A stretch of DNA of 40,314 nt, taken from positions 134,161 to 174,474 of the forward strand of contig JAFUHI010000004.1 of the NCBI GenBank assembly GCA_017468925.1, given 5' to 3'. The position numbers and the translations under genes were made by a program. Positions within the stretch are counted from its first letter, which is position 1, and each line of letters opens with the position of its first letter. This stretch comes from Bacilli bacterium (GTDB lineage: Bacteria > Bacillota_I > Bacilli_A > RFN20 > CAG-826). Positions 25,196 to 33,215 of this stretch are shown here, one piece after another. The notes under the pieces were generated by a model. The model saw only the letters and a program-made list of their open reading frames with translations, was not told where the DNA came from and made no database searches.

Positions 25196-26419
25196 TTATT
25201 TACGATCTCTAGAAAGGCTAGAGAAGCCTGTGTTATTGTCTTGTAAAGTGCCCACTTTATCAGCTTGGGCTAATATCATCCCAAGAACATTTGTCGCTCC
25301 TGGGTCTGAAGCCCCAACAACCGAAGGCACATAGAATAACGAATCTCTTCCGGCCGTAACATCAGATAGCATCGTCTTTATTCCATTCATTTTTGATGCA
25401 CTTCCTCCAAAGACGATAGGAAGAATGGCGAATGATGAAGCGGCCGAAGGATTTGATTCAGTAGCCCTGCCGACCATCACATCGATGCTGTTCTTGATTT
25501 GGGTGCAAAGATTTTTGAAATAATTCTCGATTACTTGATTCAACTGACGTTGATAGAAATCTATTTTCTGACCGCTCTTATCCATATATGAGACCAAAGG
25601 AGTCTCAAAAACGGTTATGCGGTCGTTGTAACCATAGGTTTTCTTGATTTTCTCCGCATCTATCATCTTAATGCCAAAGGCAAGCGCTATATCATTGGTT
25701 AGATTAACACCTCCGATTTGGAAAGTAAGCGAGATAAATGGGCGGAAATTATGAACGAGGGTTACTGTTGTATTGGTGGCGCCCATATCGATATAAAAAT
25801 ACGAGCTGTATTCCTTGTGGTCGCAAGCAAGCATTTTGGCTGCGCAATAGCAAGAGACATCTTTGGAAACGATGCGATAGCCACTTGATTCAATCATCGA
25901 TGTGTTGAAATCCATCTCTCTTTTCGGGATGGTGTGAATCAAAGCTTTCATCGTAAGATTGGCGCTATTGATTCCAATAGGTGGCTCGGTGTAAGTCGTG
26001 TTATCGCTTGTGTAATACAAGGAAGGAATGATATTAACGATCGCATTATTTTCAGGAATCTGCTCATTGGCAATCATGTTTGTTAGCATCTCGATATCGT
26101 AATTGTCCACCACTTTATCTTGGCTTCTGACGTTAGTTGTCATCTCCCTTTGATAGCAGATGAAACCTTTTGAAGGCATGACGACATTGACGGTTGCGAC
26201 ATCAAGTTCGACATTCTGTTTCTCCAAGGTGAATTGGCGGAGCATCGAGAGAATGCTTTTGATTTTCTCGTTTGGTGTTGTGCCCGGGATATCGGGATCG
26301 GAAAAATCCTTCTTCACATATTGGAGGAGGATGGGTTTTTTGCCATCCGAATAGCCAAAGGCAAATTTGACCGATGAGGCCGTGATTTCTATAACTGCTG
26401 CATTGTTTGTGTTTGTCAT
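25196..26419 (-). CDS. ftsA: Divergent FtsA, actin-like division protein
   Basis: 407 residues. FtsA normally tethers FtsZ to the membrane. The actin-like fold is supported by a phosphate-2 motif (YIDMGATNTTVTLVHN), FQIGGVNLTNDIALAFGI and an adenosine motif (IVFGGSASKMNGIKTM). It is divergent: the phosphate-1 loop reads AVIEITASSVKF instead of the usual LDIGTS, and the C-terminus (GFSSLSRDRK) lacks an obvious amphipathic membrane helix. The order with ftsZ makes the identity firm. There is no Shine-Dalgarno; a TATAAT ends 10 bases before the ATG and lies in a palindrome. Confidence 0.85.
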   Translation of the reverse strand: MTNTNNAAVIEITASSVKFAFGYSDGKKPILLQYVKKDFSDPDIPGTTPNEKIKSILSMLRQFTLEKQNVELDVATVNVVMPSKGFICYQREMTTNVRSQDKVVDNYDIEMLTNMIANEQIPENNAIVNIIPSLYYTSDNTTYTEPPIGINSANLTMKALIHTIPKREMDFNTSMIESSGYRIVSKDVSCYCAAKMLACDHKEYSSYFYIDMGATNTTVTLVHNFRPFISLTFQIGGVNLTNDIALAFGIKMIDAEKIKKTYGYNDRITVFETPLVSYMDKSGQKIDFYQRQLNQVIENYFKNLCTQIKNSIDVMVGRATESNPSAASSFAILPIVFGGSASKMNGIKTMLSDVTAGRDSLFYVPSVVGASDPGATNVLGMILAQADKVGTLQDNNTGFSSLSRDRK

Positions 26420-26422
26420 TGC

Positions 26423-26439
26423 TAGTCTATTATAGACTA
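26423..26439 (-). promoter_or_regulatory. ftsA-ftsZ promoter inside a perfect palindrome
   Basis: TAGTCTAT-T-ATAGACTA (26423-26439) is a perfect 8-1-8 palindrome. On the minus strand it contains TATAAT (26429-26434), with the ftsA ATG only 10 bases after it. A protein bound here would block RNA polymerase directly. Confidence 0.55.
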
Positions 26440-26498
26440 TATAAATATATTTGGAAGAGTTTTTGTAATTTTTTAGTAGTTTTTTATTTTGCCTGAAG

Positions 26499-26534
26499 AA
26501 AAAAAGAAAAGCGGGAGCACCACTTCCCGCTTTT
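26499..26534 (-). terminator. Terminator after the mraZ-rsmH-ftsL-like unit
   Basis: On the minus strand a 10-bp stem AAAAGCGGGA / TCCCGCTTTT (26507-26516 and 26525-26534) is followed by CTTTTTTT. It separates the mraZ operon from ftsA-ftsZ. Confidence 0.9.
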
Positions 26535-26556
26535 CAGACATCTAATCTAAAAAAGA

Positions 26557-26748
26557 TTAGTTGGAGGGAGTAACGTTTAATGAGGTTGATTGGGAATTAT
26601 TTCCTTTGGCTGCGCTTAGTTTATAAGTTATTCCTACTGGAATCGCTGCTAAGGCGAAAAGAGAAATGATCAAAGCGAAAATAACGGCAAGCATTCTTGT
26701 CTTGTAGAAGCTTCTTTTGTGTCCGGTTTTTTCGAGCTTGTCTTTCAT
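26557..26748 (-). CDS. Small single-span membrane protein in the ftsL position
   Basis: 63 residues: a basic cytosolic N-terminus (KDKLEKTGHKRSFYKTR), one membrane span (MLAVIFALIISLFALAAIPV) and about 25 polar residues outside. It follows rsmH directly, where bacteria encode FtsL. The topology matches FtsL, but the leucine-zipper domain outside the membrane is missing, so it is at best a minimal relic or an unrelated replacement. The ATG at 26746-26748 is chosen because AAAGGAG lies 5 bases upstream; an in-frame GTG overlapping the rsmH stop is the alternative. A strong terminator follows. Confidence 0.75.
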   Translation of the reverse strand: MKDKLEKTGHKRSFYKTRMLAVIFALIISLFALAAIPVGITYKLSAAKGNNSQSTSLNVTPSN

Positions 26749-26750
26749 TT

Positions 26751-27683
26751 TCACTCCTTTCTTTTGATTCCCCTTAATTTGGCACTATGTGCCCTGTTGT
26801 TTGCTTCCATCTCTTCTTCGCTTGGGACAATCGGTTTCTTTGTGACCGATACGAAGTCGATATGGCTTTCAGCATATAAGCTGGAAGGATCGGTTCTGGA
26901 GATGTTCTCTTTTGTTAAGAGACGGAACTTCTCCTTCACGATTCTATCTTCGATGCTATGGAAGGTGATGATCGAATAGACACCACCTTTTTTAAGCAAA
27001 GAAGGCATTTTATCCAAGGCTTCTTCGAGATTCTTCATCTCATCGTTCGTCTCGATTCTTAGAGCCTGGAATATCTGTTTGGCAGGATGGCCTTTTTTAG
27101 CCAATTCCTTAGCGGGCTTGTTTCTTTTTATGATTTCAACCAACTCACTGGTGGTTGCAATCTCTTTTTTGGCCCTTTCTTTGACGATAGCAGATGCTAT
27201 CTGGTACGAATAACGGTCTTCGCCATATTCCCTGAACACTTTTAGGAGTGTTTCGAAGTCATATTCGTTCACGATTGTTTTGGCGCTCTTTCTCTGGTTT
27301 TGGTCCATTCTCATGTCGAGAGGAGCGTCATATCGATAAGAGAATCCTCTTTCCGCTTCATCGAATTGAGGCGAAGAAACGCCTAAGTCCATGATGATTC
27401 CATCGACTTCTTTAACCCCAAGATTTAATAGATCTTCTTTGGCGGATTTGAAATTGTCATGGATGATTGTGAAGGAGGAAGAGATTTTCTCTAGCCTCTC
27501 CCGGCTTTCTTTGATCGCTTCTTCATCGAGGTCGAAGCAATATAGATGGCCGGTTGTGAGCTTTTCTAGAATTTTTGAAGAATGACCACCTCTACCCAAG
27601 GTCATATCGACATAGATGCCATCTGGTTTGATTCCAAGCATCTCAATCGATTCGTCCAAAAGGACGCTTACGTGATTTCCCAT
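26751..27683 (-). CDS. rsmH: 16S rRNA m4C1402 methyltransferase RsmH (MraW)
   Basis: 310 residues. SAM-dependent N4-methyltransferase acting on C1402 of 16S rRNA. The family start GNHVSVLLDESIEML and the SAM motif VDMTLGRGGHS (residues 25-35) are clear; later motifs include DGIIMDLGVSSPQFDEAERG and VYSIITFHSIEDRIVKE. The ATG at 27681-27683 follows the mraZ stop by one base; longer in-frame readings are only the other frame of mraZ. Its stop overlaps the region of the ribosome binding site for the small membrane protein, so the three are coupled. Confidence 0.95.
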   Translation of the reverse strand: MGNHVSVLLDESIEMLGIKPDGIYVDMTLGRGGHSSKILEKLTTGHLYCFDLDEEAIKESRERLEKISSSFTIIHDNFKSAKEDLLNLGVKEVDGIIMDLGVSSPQFDEAERGFSYRYDAPLDMRMDQNQRKSAKTIVNEYDFETLLKVFREYGEDRYSYQIASAIVKERAKKEIATTSELVEIIKRNKPAKELAKKGHPAKQIFQALRIETNDEMKNLEEALDKMPSLLKKGGVYSIITFHSIEDRIVKEKFRLLTKENISRTDPSSLYAESHIDFVSVTKKPIVPSEEEMEANNRAHSAKLRGIKRKE

Positions 27684-27684
27684 T

Positions 27685-28113
27685 TTATGGGACCAGCCTT
27701 TCAGCATTCTCTTCGAATGTCTCTTCGATTTTTGAAGAATATTCTTCATAGACTTTGCGGTCCCAAAGCTCGAAATGATCCACGACACCCACCACCGTAA
27801 CTTCTTGGGAGATTTTGTATTTCTCCAAAAGGTCGCGGTCGACGGTGATGCGTCCATGGGAATCGACTTCGAGTTCTTTGACCGATGATGCGATTGCCCT
27901 TATATAGTCTCTAGCGGCTTTCGAGAGGAATGATAGGGACTGGAGTTTTTCTTTAAGGCGAGAAAAATCTTCTTCAAGGTAGACCGCAAGGCATCCTTCG
28001 AACCCCCTTATGGCGTAAAACCTTTTTGGGAGATCCGATATTAGCTTGCTTGGCACCTGCAGGCGATTTTTGACGTCCAAAGACCTGTTATAGGTTCCGA
28101 AAAAATTTCCCAC
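27685..28113 (-). CDS. mraZ: Transcriptional regulator MraZ
   Basis: 142 residues, two SpoVT/AbrB-like halves: GTYNRSLDVKNRLQVPSKL at the N-terminus and KELEVDSHGRITVDRDLLEK in the second half, each with the (D/N)xxxR(I/L)xxP-type turn. MraZ is a ring-shaped regulator of the division cluster. The start is a GTG (28111-28113) with GAGGGG upstream. It heads the mraZ-rsmH-ftsL-like operon and probably regulates itself: the ribosome binding site and start overlap a 10-bp-phased GGGGA-N5-TGGGA repeat. Confidence 0.93.
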   Translation of the reverse strand: MGNFFGTYNRSLDVKNRLQVPSKLISDLPKRFYAIRGFEGCLAVYLEEDFSRLKEKLQSLSFLSKAARDYIRAIASSVKELEVDSHGRITVDRDLLEKYKISQEVTVVGVVDHFELWDRKVYEEYSSKIEETFEENAERLVP

Positions 28114-28161
28114 TTTTTCCCCTCTTGCATAAATTTAGCATACTTCAGGCGTATGTGTAAA
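28108..28161 (-). promoter_or_regulatory. mraZ promoter and MraZ-box-like repeat
   Basis: On the minus strand TTTACA (28156-28161), an 18-base spacer and extended -10 TGC TAAATT (28132-28140). Downstream, GGGGA (28118-28122) and TGGGA (28108-28112) are spaced 5 bases apart, like the TGGGA-N5 repeats bound by MraZ in Escherichia coli. The second one overlaps the GTG start codon. Confidence 0.55.
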
Positions 28162-28272
28162 CAGGAAAATGCAAAAATTTTCAAAGAAAAAAACTAATCA
28201 TATGGCGTTCTTTAATTTAAGTTAAGTATTTTATTAGTGTTTAATTAGTAGTTTTATTATCTAAAGATAATA

Positions 28273-28755
28273 TTACTTATCATCGATTATTTCTTCTAAA
28301 ACATCCCATGGAGATGGCTCTCTATGTTCTTCTTTAGAAGAAGGCTCTTTATCCGCCTCTTCGTCTTTTTTGAAAAATTCGCTTTCTTCTTTAATGGGAC
28401 AAGTAGGAATCGCGCTTTGTATTATAAGCAATGCCGCCTCATCTAAATCGATTGAGGAGCCTGGGAAGATATAGCCAACGCCTTCCCCGTCTTCCTCAGT
28501 AAGCAAATCATCCTCTTCTTCAATTACATAGTGGTCATCGAATATTGTATTGTCGTTTGAATCAAACAAAGAAAGAGTCGCGTCAATATAGAAATAAGCG
28601 TGATCATATTTGCCTTGCTTATAGACTCTAGCCTCGTAATGGCAGGAAGAAACACCCGCTAAAGGGTAACGGAATTTATAGCCATGGAAAGTAGTGTCTA
28701 CATTGTAGACAAGCTCCTTCTCTTTGGTTATAGCCCCACGGTTAACCTTGGTCAT
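28273..28755 (-). CDS. YceD/DUF177-like protein
   Basis: 160 residues, soluble and acidic. The central part (VSSCHYEARVYKQGKYDHAY, later IDLDEAALLIIQSAIPTCPI) fits the DUF177/YceD family, linked to 23S rRNA accumulation and usually encoded just before rpmF. The final 45 residues are Glu/Lys/Asp-rich. Here no rpmF follows; 160 bases of AT-rich DNA with the mraZ promoter come next. Its start overlaps the pheT stop by one base (TAATG), so it is co-transcribed with pheS-pheT. Assignment rests on pattern, not on a full motif. Confidence 0.6.
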   Translation of the reverse strand: MTKVNRGAITKEKELVYNVDTTFHGYKFRYPLAGVSSCHYEARVYKQGKYDHAYFYIDATLSLFDSNDNTIFDDHYVIEEEDDLLTEEDGEGVGYIFPGSSIDLDEAALLIIQSAIPTCPIKEESEFFKKDEEADKEPSSKEEHREPSPWDVLEEIIDDK

Positions 28756-31142
28756 TAGGATCTGATCTCCGCGCCGAATTTGATTCTTAATGTGGAAATG
28801 ACTTTCTCGATTATCTGATTGACTGAAGCGTCGTTTAAGGTCTTCTCTTCATCTAATAACGTTAAAGAAATAGCCATGCTCTTCTTACTAAATGCTACAT
28901 GCTCGCCCTCATATAAGTCGAAGATATCGACTTTTTTGATTGTCCTATCTATTCTAGACACTTCTCTTTTCACTTCACCATAGGTGATATCTTTGTTCAA
29001 GACGAAAGCCAAGTCACGTTTGACGGAAGGATATTTGCTTGGAACTGAGGCTTTGGTCTGGCTGACTTTCATCGACAATAACAAGCTTAGATCAAGTTCC
29101 ATCACCAAAACGTTTCCGCTCAATCCGTTCTTTTTTAGATATGTCGGGTGCAGTTCGCCGAAATATCCGACAAGATTCTTGCCTATATACACGCCCGCAC
29201 TTCTTCCAGGATGGAGTTCTTCTTTATCATTTATCGATTCCAAACGATATCTGCCTTCGTTTAAGGATAAAATTGAGGCAATGCCTTCGAATATTCCTTT
29301 TAAGGAATAGAAATCATATGGCCTCTTCTTCATGTTTCCTTCGATTCTTTCGTTTCCCGAAAGCACCAAACCTAAATATTTCTTGGTTTCGCTTGATAAA
29401 GAAGACACTGAAGAGATTTCAAAGAAGGAGAAATCCTCCGCTTGATGGTCAAGGTTGTATTTCGTGACATCGAGCAATGAAGGAATGAGGCTTCTTCTAT
29501 AATATTGCCTATCTTCGGTCAAAGGATTGATGAGCTTATATGCTTCTCCATGGGGAAGAATCAAGAATCTCTCATTCATTTCTTTTGAAATGAGGGAATA
29601 AGTCAAAGCCTCGTTGATACCAACATTCCTCAAGAATGAACGGATTGAAAATATCTTGGTCTGCTCTTCATTTCTTCCATTTAATGACAAAGCCGTGGTC
29701 GGGAGCTTGCTATTGATTCTTGTATAGCCAAGAAGCCTGATGACTTCTTCGCTTAAATCAGCCTCTCCTTCCATATCGATGCGATATGTTGGGATTGTGG
29801 CAATAAACTCATCTTCGTTTAATGTTTTTATCTCTAGATGGTCTTTGGTGAGCACATCCACAACTTCATCCAAGGAGAATTCTGTCCCAAGCCTTCCATT
29901 GATATATGACAAAGAGGAAGAAATCGTCTTTCTTTCTTTTTTGTTCGCTCCGGAATAATAGGTTTTTCCAGTTGAGGCGCCGCATAATTCTTCCAAAAGA
30001 TATGAGGCCATCTCCAACGCGTATTCATTGACATTGGGGTCAATTCCTTTGGTGAAACGGGTGGAAGAATCACTTGATAAGCCAAGTCTAGCGGATGTAT
30101 GCCTCAAAGAGGCACCGGAGAATATGGCGGCCTCCACGGCGATATCTTTACTTTCTTCATTGATTGCGCAATATTCGCTTGTCATGATTCCGGCTAAGCA
30201 CATCGGCTTGCCTTTGTTCACAATCAATAAATCGCCTTTTTGCAAATCGTATTTGTTGCCATCCATCGCGACAAATTCGCCTTCGTAATCATCAACTACA
30301 TCTAGGCTATAATCATCCATTTTGCCTAGATCGTACATATTCATCGGTTGGCCGGTGAGAAGCATGACATAGTTGCCTATGTCTACGACATTATTGATGC
30401 TTCTGATGCCTGATCTAGTCAAAATCGATTGGAGCCATAGAGGCGAAGGAGCGATTTTCACTCCTTTGGCGATTCTAATTCCGATAAATGGGCATTTAGG
30501 AGTATGGGCTTCGATTTTGAATTCATCTTTAAGCCCAGCTTTTGCGATGAATTCCTTCTCTTTTACTGGTCTAGAAAGCAAGGCGCCGACTTCTTTTGCG
30601 ACGTTCTTCATCGCATAGAGATCGCTTCGATTGGGGAGAATCGAGATATCGAGAATCGTATCGTCTAATCCTAGATAACCTAAAACATCGTTCTCTCCTA
30701 TAGGCGCGGATTCATCTAGTTCTTCAATGCCAGATATTTGTTTCTCCGATAAGAATTTCTTATCCACTCCTAATTCTAGGAGGCTGCAGCACATTCCATC
30801 GCTTTCCACTCCGCGTATAACGCTTGGCTTGATGGTGACTTGAGGGAGCACTGCCCCTTCTTTTGCGACTATGACTTTTAGTCCCACTCTAGCGTTAGGC
30901 GCTCCACACACTATTTGATGGATGCCATCTTTCCCTTCATCGACTTTCAAAACATGGAGATGGTCGCTATCGGGATGAGGAACGCATTCAATGATTTTGC
31001 CAATCACCAAATTCGTGCCATACGCACTCTTCTCGATCGATTCGACTTCAACCCCTGCGAAGGTTAATTTATTCGCCAATTCTTCTATTGATATATCGGA
31101 TATATCAACGAATTCATTTAGCCATTTAGTTGATATTTTCAT
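28755..31142 (-). CDS. pheT: Phenylalanyl-tRNA synthetase beta subunit
   Basis: 795 residues. N-terminal EMAP-type tRNA-binding domain (GTNLVIGKIIECVPHPDSDH, about residues 43-62), the B3/B4 editing domain (SINNVVDIGNYVMLLTGQPM), B5, the catalytic-like core, and a C-terminal anticodon-binding FDX-ACB domain (KYPSVKRDLAFVLN onwards). It forms the alpha2-beta2 enzyme with PheS. GGAGG lies upstream of the ATG and it follows pheS by 12 bases in the same T-box-controlled operon. Confidence 0.96.
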   Translation of the reverse strand: MKISTKWLNEFVDISDISIEELANKLTFAGVEVESIEKSAYGTNLVIGKIIECVPHPDSDHLHVLKVDEGKDGIHQIVCGAPNARVGLKVIVAKEGAVLPQVTIKPSVIRGVESDGMCCSLLELGVDKKFLSEKQISGIEELDESAPIGENDVLGYLGLDDTILDISILPNRSDLYAMKNVAKEVGALLSRPVKEKEFIAKAGLKDEFKIEAHTPKCPFIGIRIAKGVKIAPSPLWLQSILTRSGIRSINNVVDIGNYVMLLTGQPMNMYDLGKMDDYSLDVVDDYEGEFVAMDGNKYDLQKGDLLIVNKGKPMCLAGIMTSEYCAINEESKDIAVEAAIFSGASLRHTSARLGLSSDSSTRFTKGIDPNVNEYALEMASYLLEELCGASTGKTYYSGANKKERKTISSSLSYINGRLGTEFSLDEVVDVLTKDHLEIKTLNEDEFIATIPTYRIDMEGEADLSEEVIRLLGYTRINSKLPTTALSLNGRNEEQTKIFSIRSFLRNVGINEALTYSLISKEMNERFLILPHGEAYKLINPLTEDRQYYRRSLIPSLLDVTKYNLDHQAEDFSFFEISSVSSLSSETKKYLGLVLSGNERIEGNMKKRPYDFYSLKGIFEGIASILSLNEGRYRLESINDKEELHPGRSAGVYIGKNLVGYFGELHPTYLKKNGLSGNVLVMELDLSLLLSMKVSQTKASVPSKYPSVKRDLAFVLNKDITYGEVKREVSRIDRTIKKVDIFDLYEGEHVAFSKKSMAISLTLLDEEKTLNDASVNQIIEKVISTLRIKFGAEIRS

Positions 31143-31154
31143 CGTTGTTTCCTC

Positions 31155-32210
31155 CTATTTCCCTTCGAAATCCTTCAAGAATCTAACATCATTCGTGTAG
31201 ATTCTTCTTATGTCATCTATCCCATATTTGAGGATGGCAAGGCGATCGATTCCAACTCCAAAGGCGAAACCGCTATAGATTTTTGGATCATATCCGCACA
31301 TCTCTAATACTTTAGGGTTAACTTCTCCTGCGCCTAGTATTTCTATATATCCCGTCCCTTTGCACATCGAGCAGCCTTTCCCTCCGCAATGTGAGCAAGA
31401 GACATCGACTTCCACGCTTGGCTCGGTGAATGGGAAATATGATGAACGGAGCCTGATTTCTCTTTTTTCTCCAAACAATCTCTTTACGAATAGTTCAAGC
31501 GTTCCTTTTAGGTCTGCTAAAGAGATGCCTTTATCGACCACCAATCCTTCGATTTGACCAAATTGATGGGAATGGGTCGCATCATCATCATCCCTTCTAT
31601 AGCATTTGCCAGGGCAAATCATCTTGATAGGTTTTAATTCATTTTTTGAGGAATTATCTATCATTTTATGAGCTTGAGCGCCAGATGTTTGGGTTCTAAG
31701 CAAGATGTTTTGGCTAATATAGAAAGTATCCTGCATGTCTCTAGCGGGATGGTCTTCTGGGATATTGAGCAATTCGAAATTGAATTTGTCATCGGTTATA
31801 TCATCCCCTTCTACAACCTCAAATCCTAAAGAAAGGAAGATCTCGCTTATCTCATCGACAATCGCATAATATGGGTTTATCTTCCCTCTTTCGTAGCTTC
31901 TTCCAGGCAATGTGATATCGATTTTCTCTTTCTCGAGTTTCTCATTGAGTTCCTTTAAAGCAAATTCATCTTCTTTCTCTTTGACTTTGGTCTCGATGTA
32001 TTTCCTAAGCTCATTGACCGATTTGCCAAAAGAGGCTTTCATCTCATTTGGGATGTCTTTCATCATTCCCATGATCGCGGATAATTCGCTTTTCTTTGAA
32101 AGGAATCGGTTTCTCACTTCATTCAAAGACAATCTATCTTTGATGGAAGCGATGGCGATCGCTGATTCTTTTTTGATGGCCTCCAAGGCCTCTAACGGGT
32201 TCTTTTCCAT
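31155..32210 (-). CDS. pheS: Phenylalanyl-tRNA synthetase alpha subunit
   Basis: 351 residues, class II catalytic subunit. The N-terminal coiled-coil tRNA arm (residues 1-100) is followed by the active site with QTSGAQAHKMI, HSHQFGQIEGLVVDKG, FTEPSVEVDVSC, a Cys4 zinc-like cluster (CSHCGGKGCSMCKGTG) and motif 3 GFAFGVGIDRLAILKYGIDD. AGGAGG is 6 bases upstream. A Phe T-box precedes the gene and the RNA methyltransferase gene lies further upstream, a synteny shared with Bacillus. Confidence 0.96.
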   Translation of the reverse strand: MEKNPLEALEAIKKESAIAIASIKDRLSLNEVRNRFLSKKSELSAIMGMMKDIPNEMKASFGKSVNELRKYIETKVKEKEDEFALKELNEKLEKEKIDITLPGRSYERGKINPYYAIVDEISEIFLSLGFEVVEGDDITDDKFNFELLNIPEDHPARDMQDTFYISQNILLRTQTSGAQAHKMIDNSSKNELKPIKMICPGKCYRRDDDDATHSHQFGQIEGLVVDKGISLADLKGTLELFVKRLFGEKREIRLRSSYFPFTEPSVEVDVSCSHCGGKGCSMCKGTGYIEILGAGEVNPKVLEMCGYDPKIYSGFAFGVGIDRLAILKYGIDDIRRIYTNDVRFLKDFEGK

Positions 32211-32227
32211 ATTTTCCCTCCTAAAAA

Positions 32228-32452
32228 CAAGAAAAGGGCGGCAGGGAGCGATATTAACCGCGGTGCCATCCCTTTTCCGTTATTTTTATTTAACGCTCTA
32301 CAGCCGTAACCTGGACAAAGGGTTAAGTCTCCTTAACGTTCTCCTAGGCGAATTCGCTACCCCTATTCTGAAGCGGTCACACTGTTCGCTTCTCCCTCTT
32401 AGAACACTCAAGATAGGTACTACTCCTATTCTTCGAACATAGATATCATACT
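32228..32452 (-). promoter_or_regulatory. Phe T-box riboswitch leader of pheS-pheT
   Basis: On the minus strand: T-box sequence GGGATGGCACCGCGG, then a terminator stem using AAAAGGG(CGGCAGGGAG) and a T run. Stem I is closed by TAGG/CCTA; its loop has AGTA on the 5' side and the specifier TTC on the 3' side (complement at 32350-32352) followed by a purine, matching phenylalanine (UUC). The predicted transcript begins near 32454. Confidence 0.85.
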
Positions 32453-32474
32453 CTAGCAATAATATATTTGCTAG
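32453..32474 (-). promoter_or_regulatory. Inverted repeat at the pheS leader promoter
   Basis: CTAGCAA (32453-32459), 8-base spacer, TTGCTAG (32468-32474). On the minus strand the spacer contains TATATT, a likely -10 box for the T-box leader. There is no clear -35. Confidence 0.4.
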
Positions 32475-32501
32475 AAACAAAGAGATTTTCTTTTATTGAA
32501 T

Positions 32502-33212
32502 TCATCTCAATTCATACATTATGATGCCACCTGCGATAGCGACATTAAGCGAATCGATGTTATCCATCTCTATTTTGACGTTGGTTACGGCTTCTTTTTC
32601 AAAAGCTTCACTTATGCCTCTAGCCTCATTCCCTAGGATTATCGCTATTTTTTCTTCTTTATTAATAGAAGAAAGAGGAACAGATGATTTTAATGAGGTC
32701 CCTATGACTTTGTAGCCTTGTTTCTTTAATTCTTTTAGGAATGAAGAATCAATGCCTTTGATGATATTTGTCTTAAAGATAGCCCCCTGCGAGGCTTGGA
32801 CGCATTTGGGGTTATATGGGTCGACAGATCCTCCGCTTAAAGCGATATCGAAATAGCCAAAAGATAAAGCGGTCCTAATCAAAGTCCCGACATTCCCTGG
32901 GTCGGAAACACCATCAAGGATCAATATTTTATTCGAGGAAATTGGCTTTGGATTCTTTTTTGGGCATTTGGCCAAAATCCCTTCCGGATTCATCGTGAAG
33001 GAGATTTTCTTCATCAACTCTCCATTCACCAAATACGTAGGAACATTAGATTCATATTCTTTAAGAGAAAATATCGCCTCAGCGGAATCGGTCTCTAAAG
33101 CCATCTCCACTAGATGAAAACCTTCGGCGATGAAGAAATCGCTTTTGGGGGAGAAAGACGCTAATTCCTTGATTTTCTTGTTATCTTTGCTGGTGATTGT
33201 TTCGTATTTCAT
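32502..33212 (-). CDS. SpoU/TrmH-family RNA 2'-O-methyltransferase
   Basis: 236 residues. N-terminal substrate-binding domain (KDNKKIKELASF...) and a C-terminal SPOUT knot with the three family motifs: GVSDPGNVGTLIRTALSFG, IAIILGNEARGIS and IDSLNVAIAGGIIMYELR. It transfers methyl from SAM to a ribose of tRNA or rRNA; the target cannot be fixed from sequence. The position upstream of pheS matches the Bacillus gene ysgA. It follows the lipoprotein gene by 3 bases and lacks its own ribosome binding site, so it probably depends on translation of that gene. Confidence 0.9.
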   Translation of the reverse strand: MKYETITSKDNKKIKELASFSPKSDFFIAEGFHLVEMALETDSAEAIFSLKEYESNVPTYLVNGELMKKISFTMNPEGILAKCPKKNPKPISSNKILILDGVSDPGNVGTLIRTALSFGYFDIALSGGSVDPYNPKCVQASQGAIFKTNIIKGIDSSFLKELKKQGYKVIGTSLKSSVPLSSINKEEKIAIILGNEARGISEAFEKEAVTNVKIEMDNIDSLNVAIAGGIIMYELR

Positions 33213-33215
33213 TAT

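Noticed and set aside
27684..27857. 58-codon N-terminal extension of rsmH
   Set aside because: It is the alternate frame of mraZ; the family start and one-base gap to mraZ fix the start at 27683.
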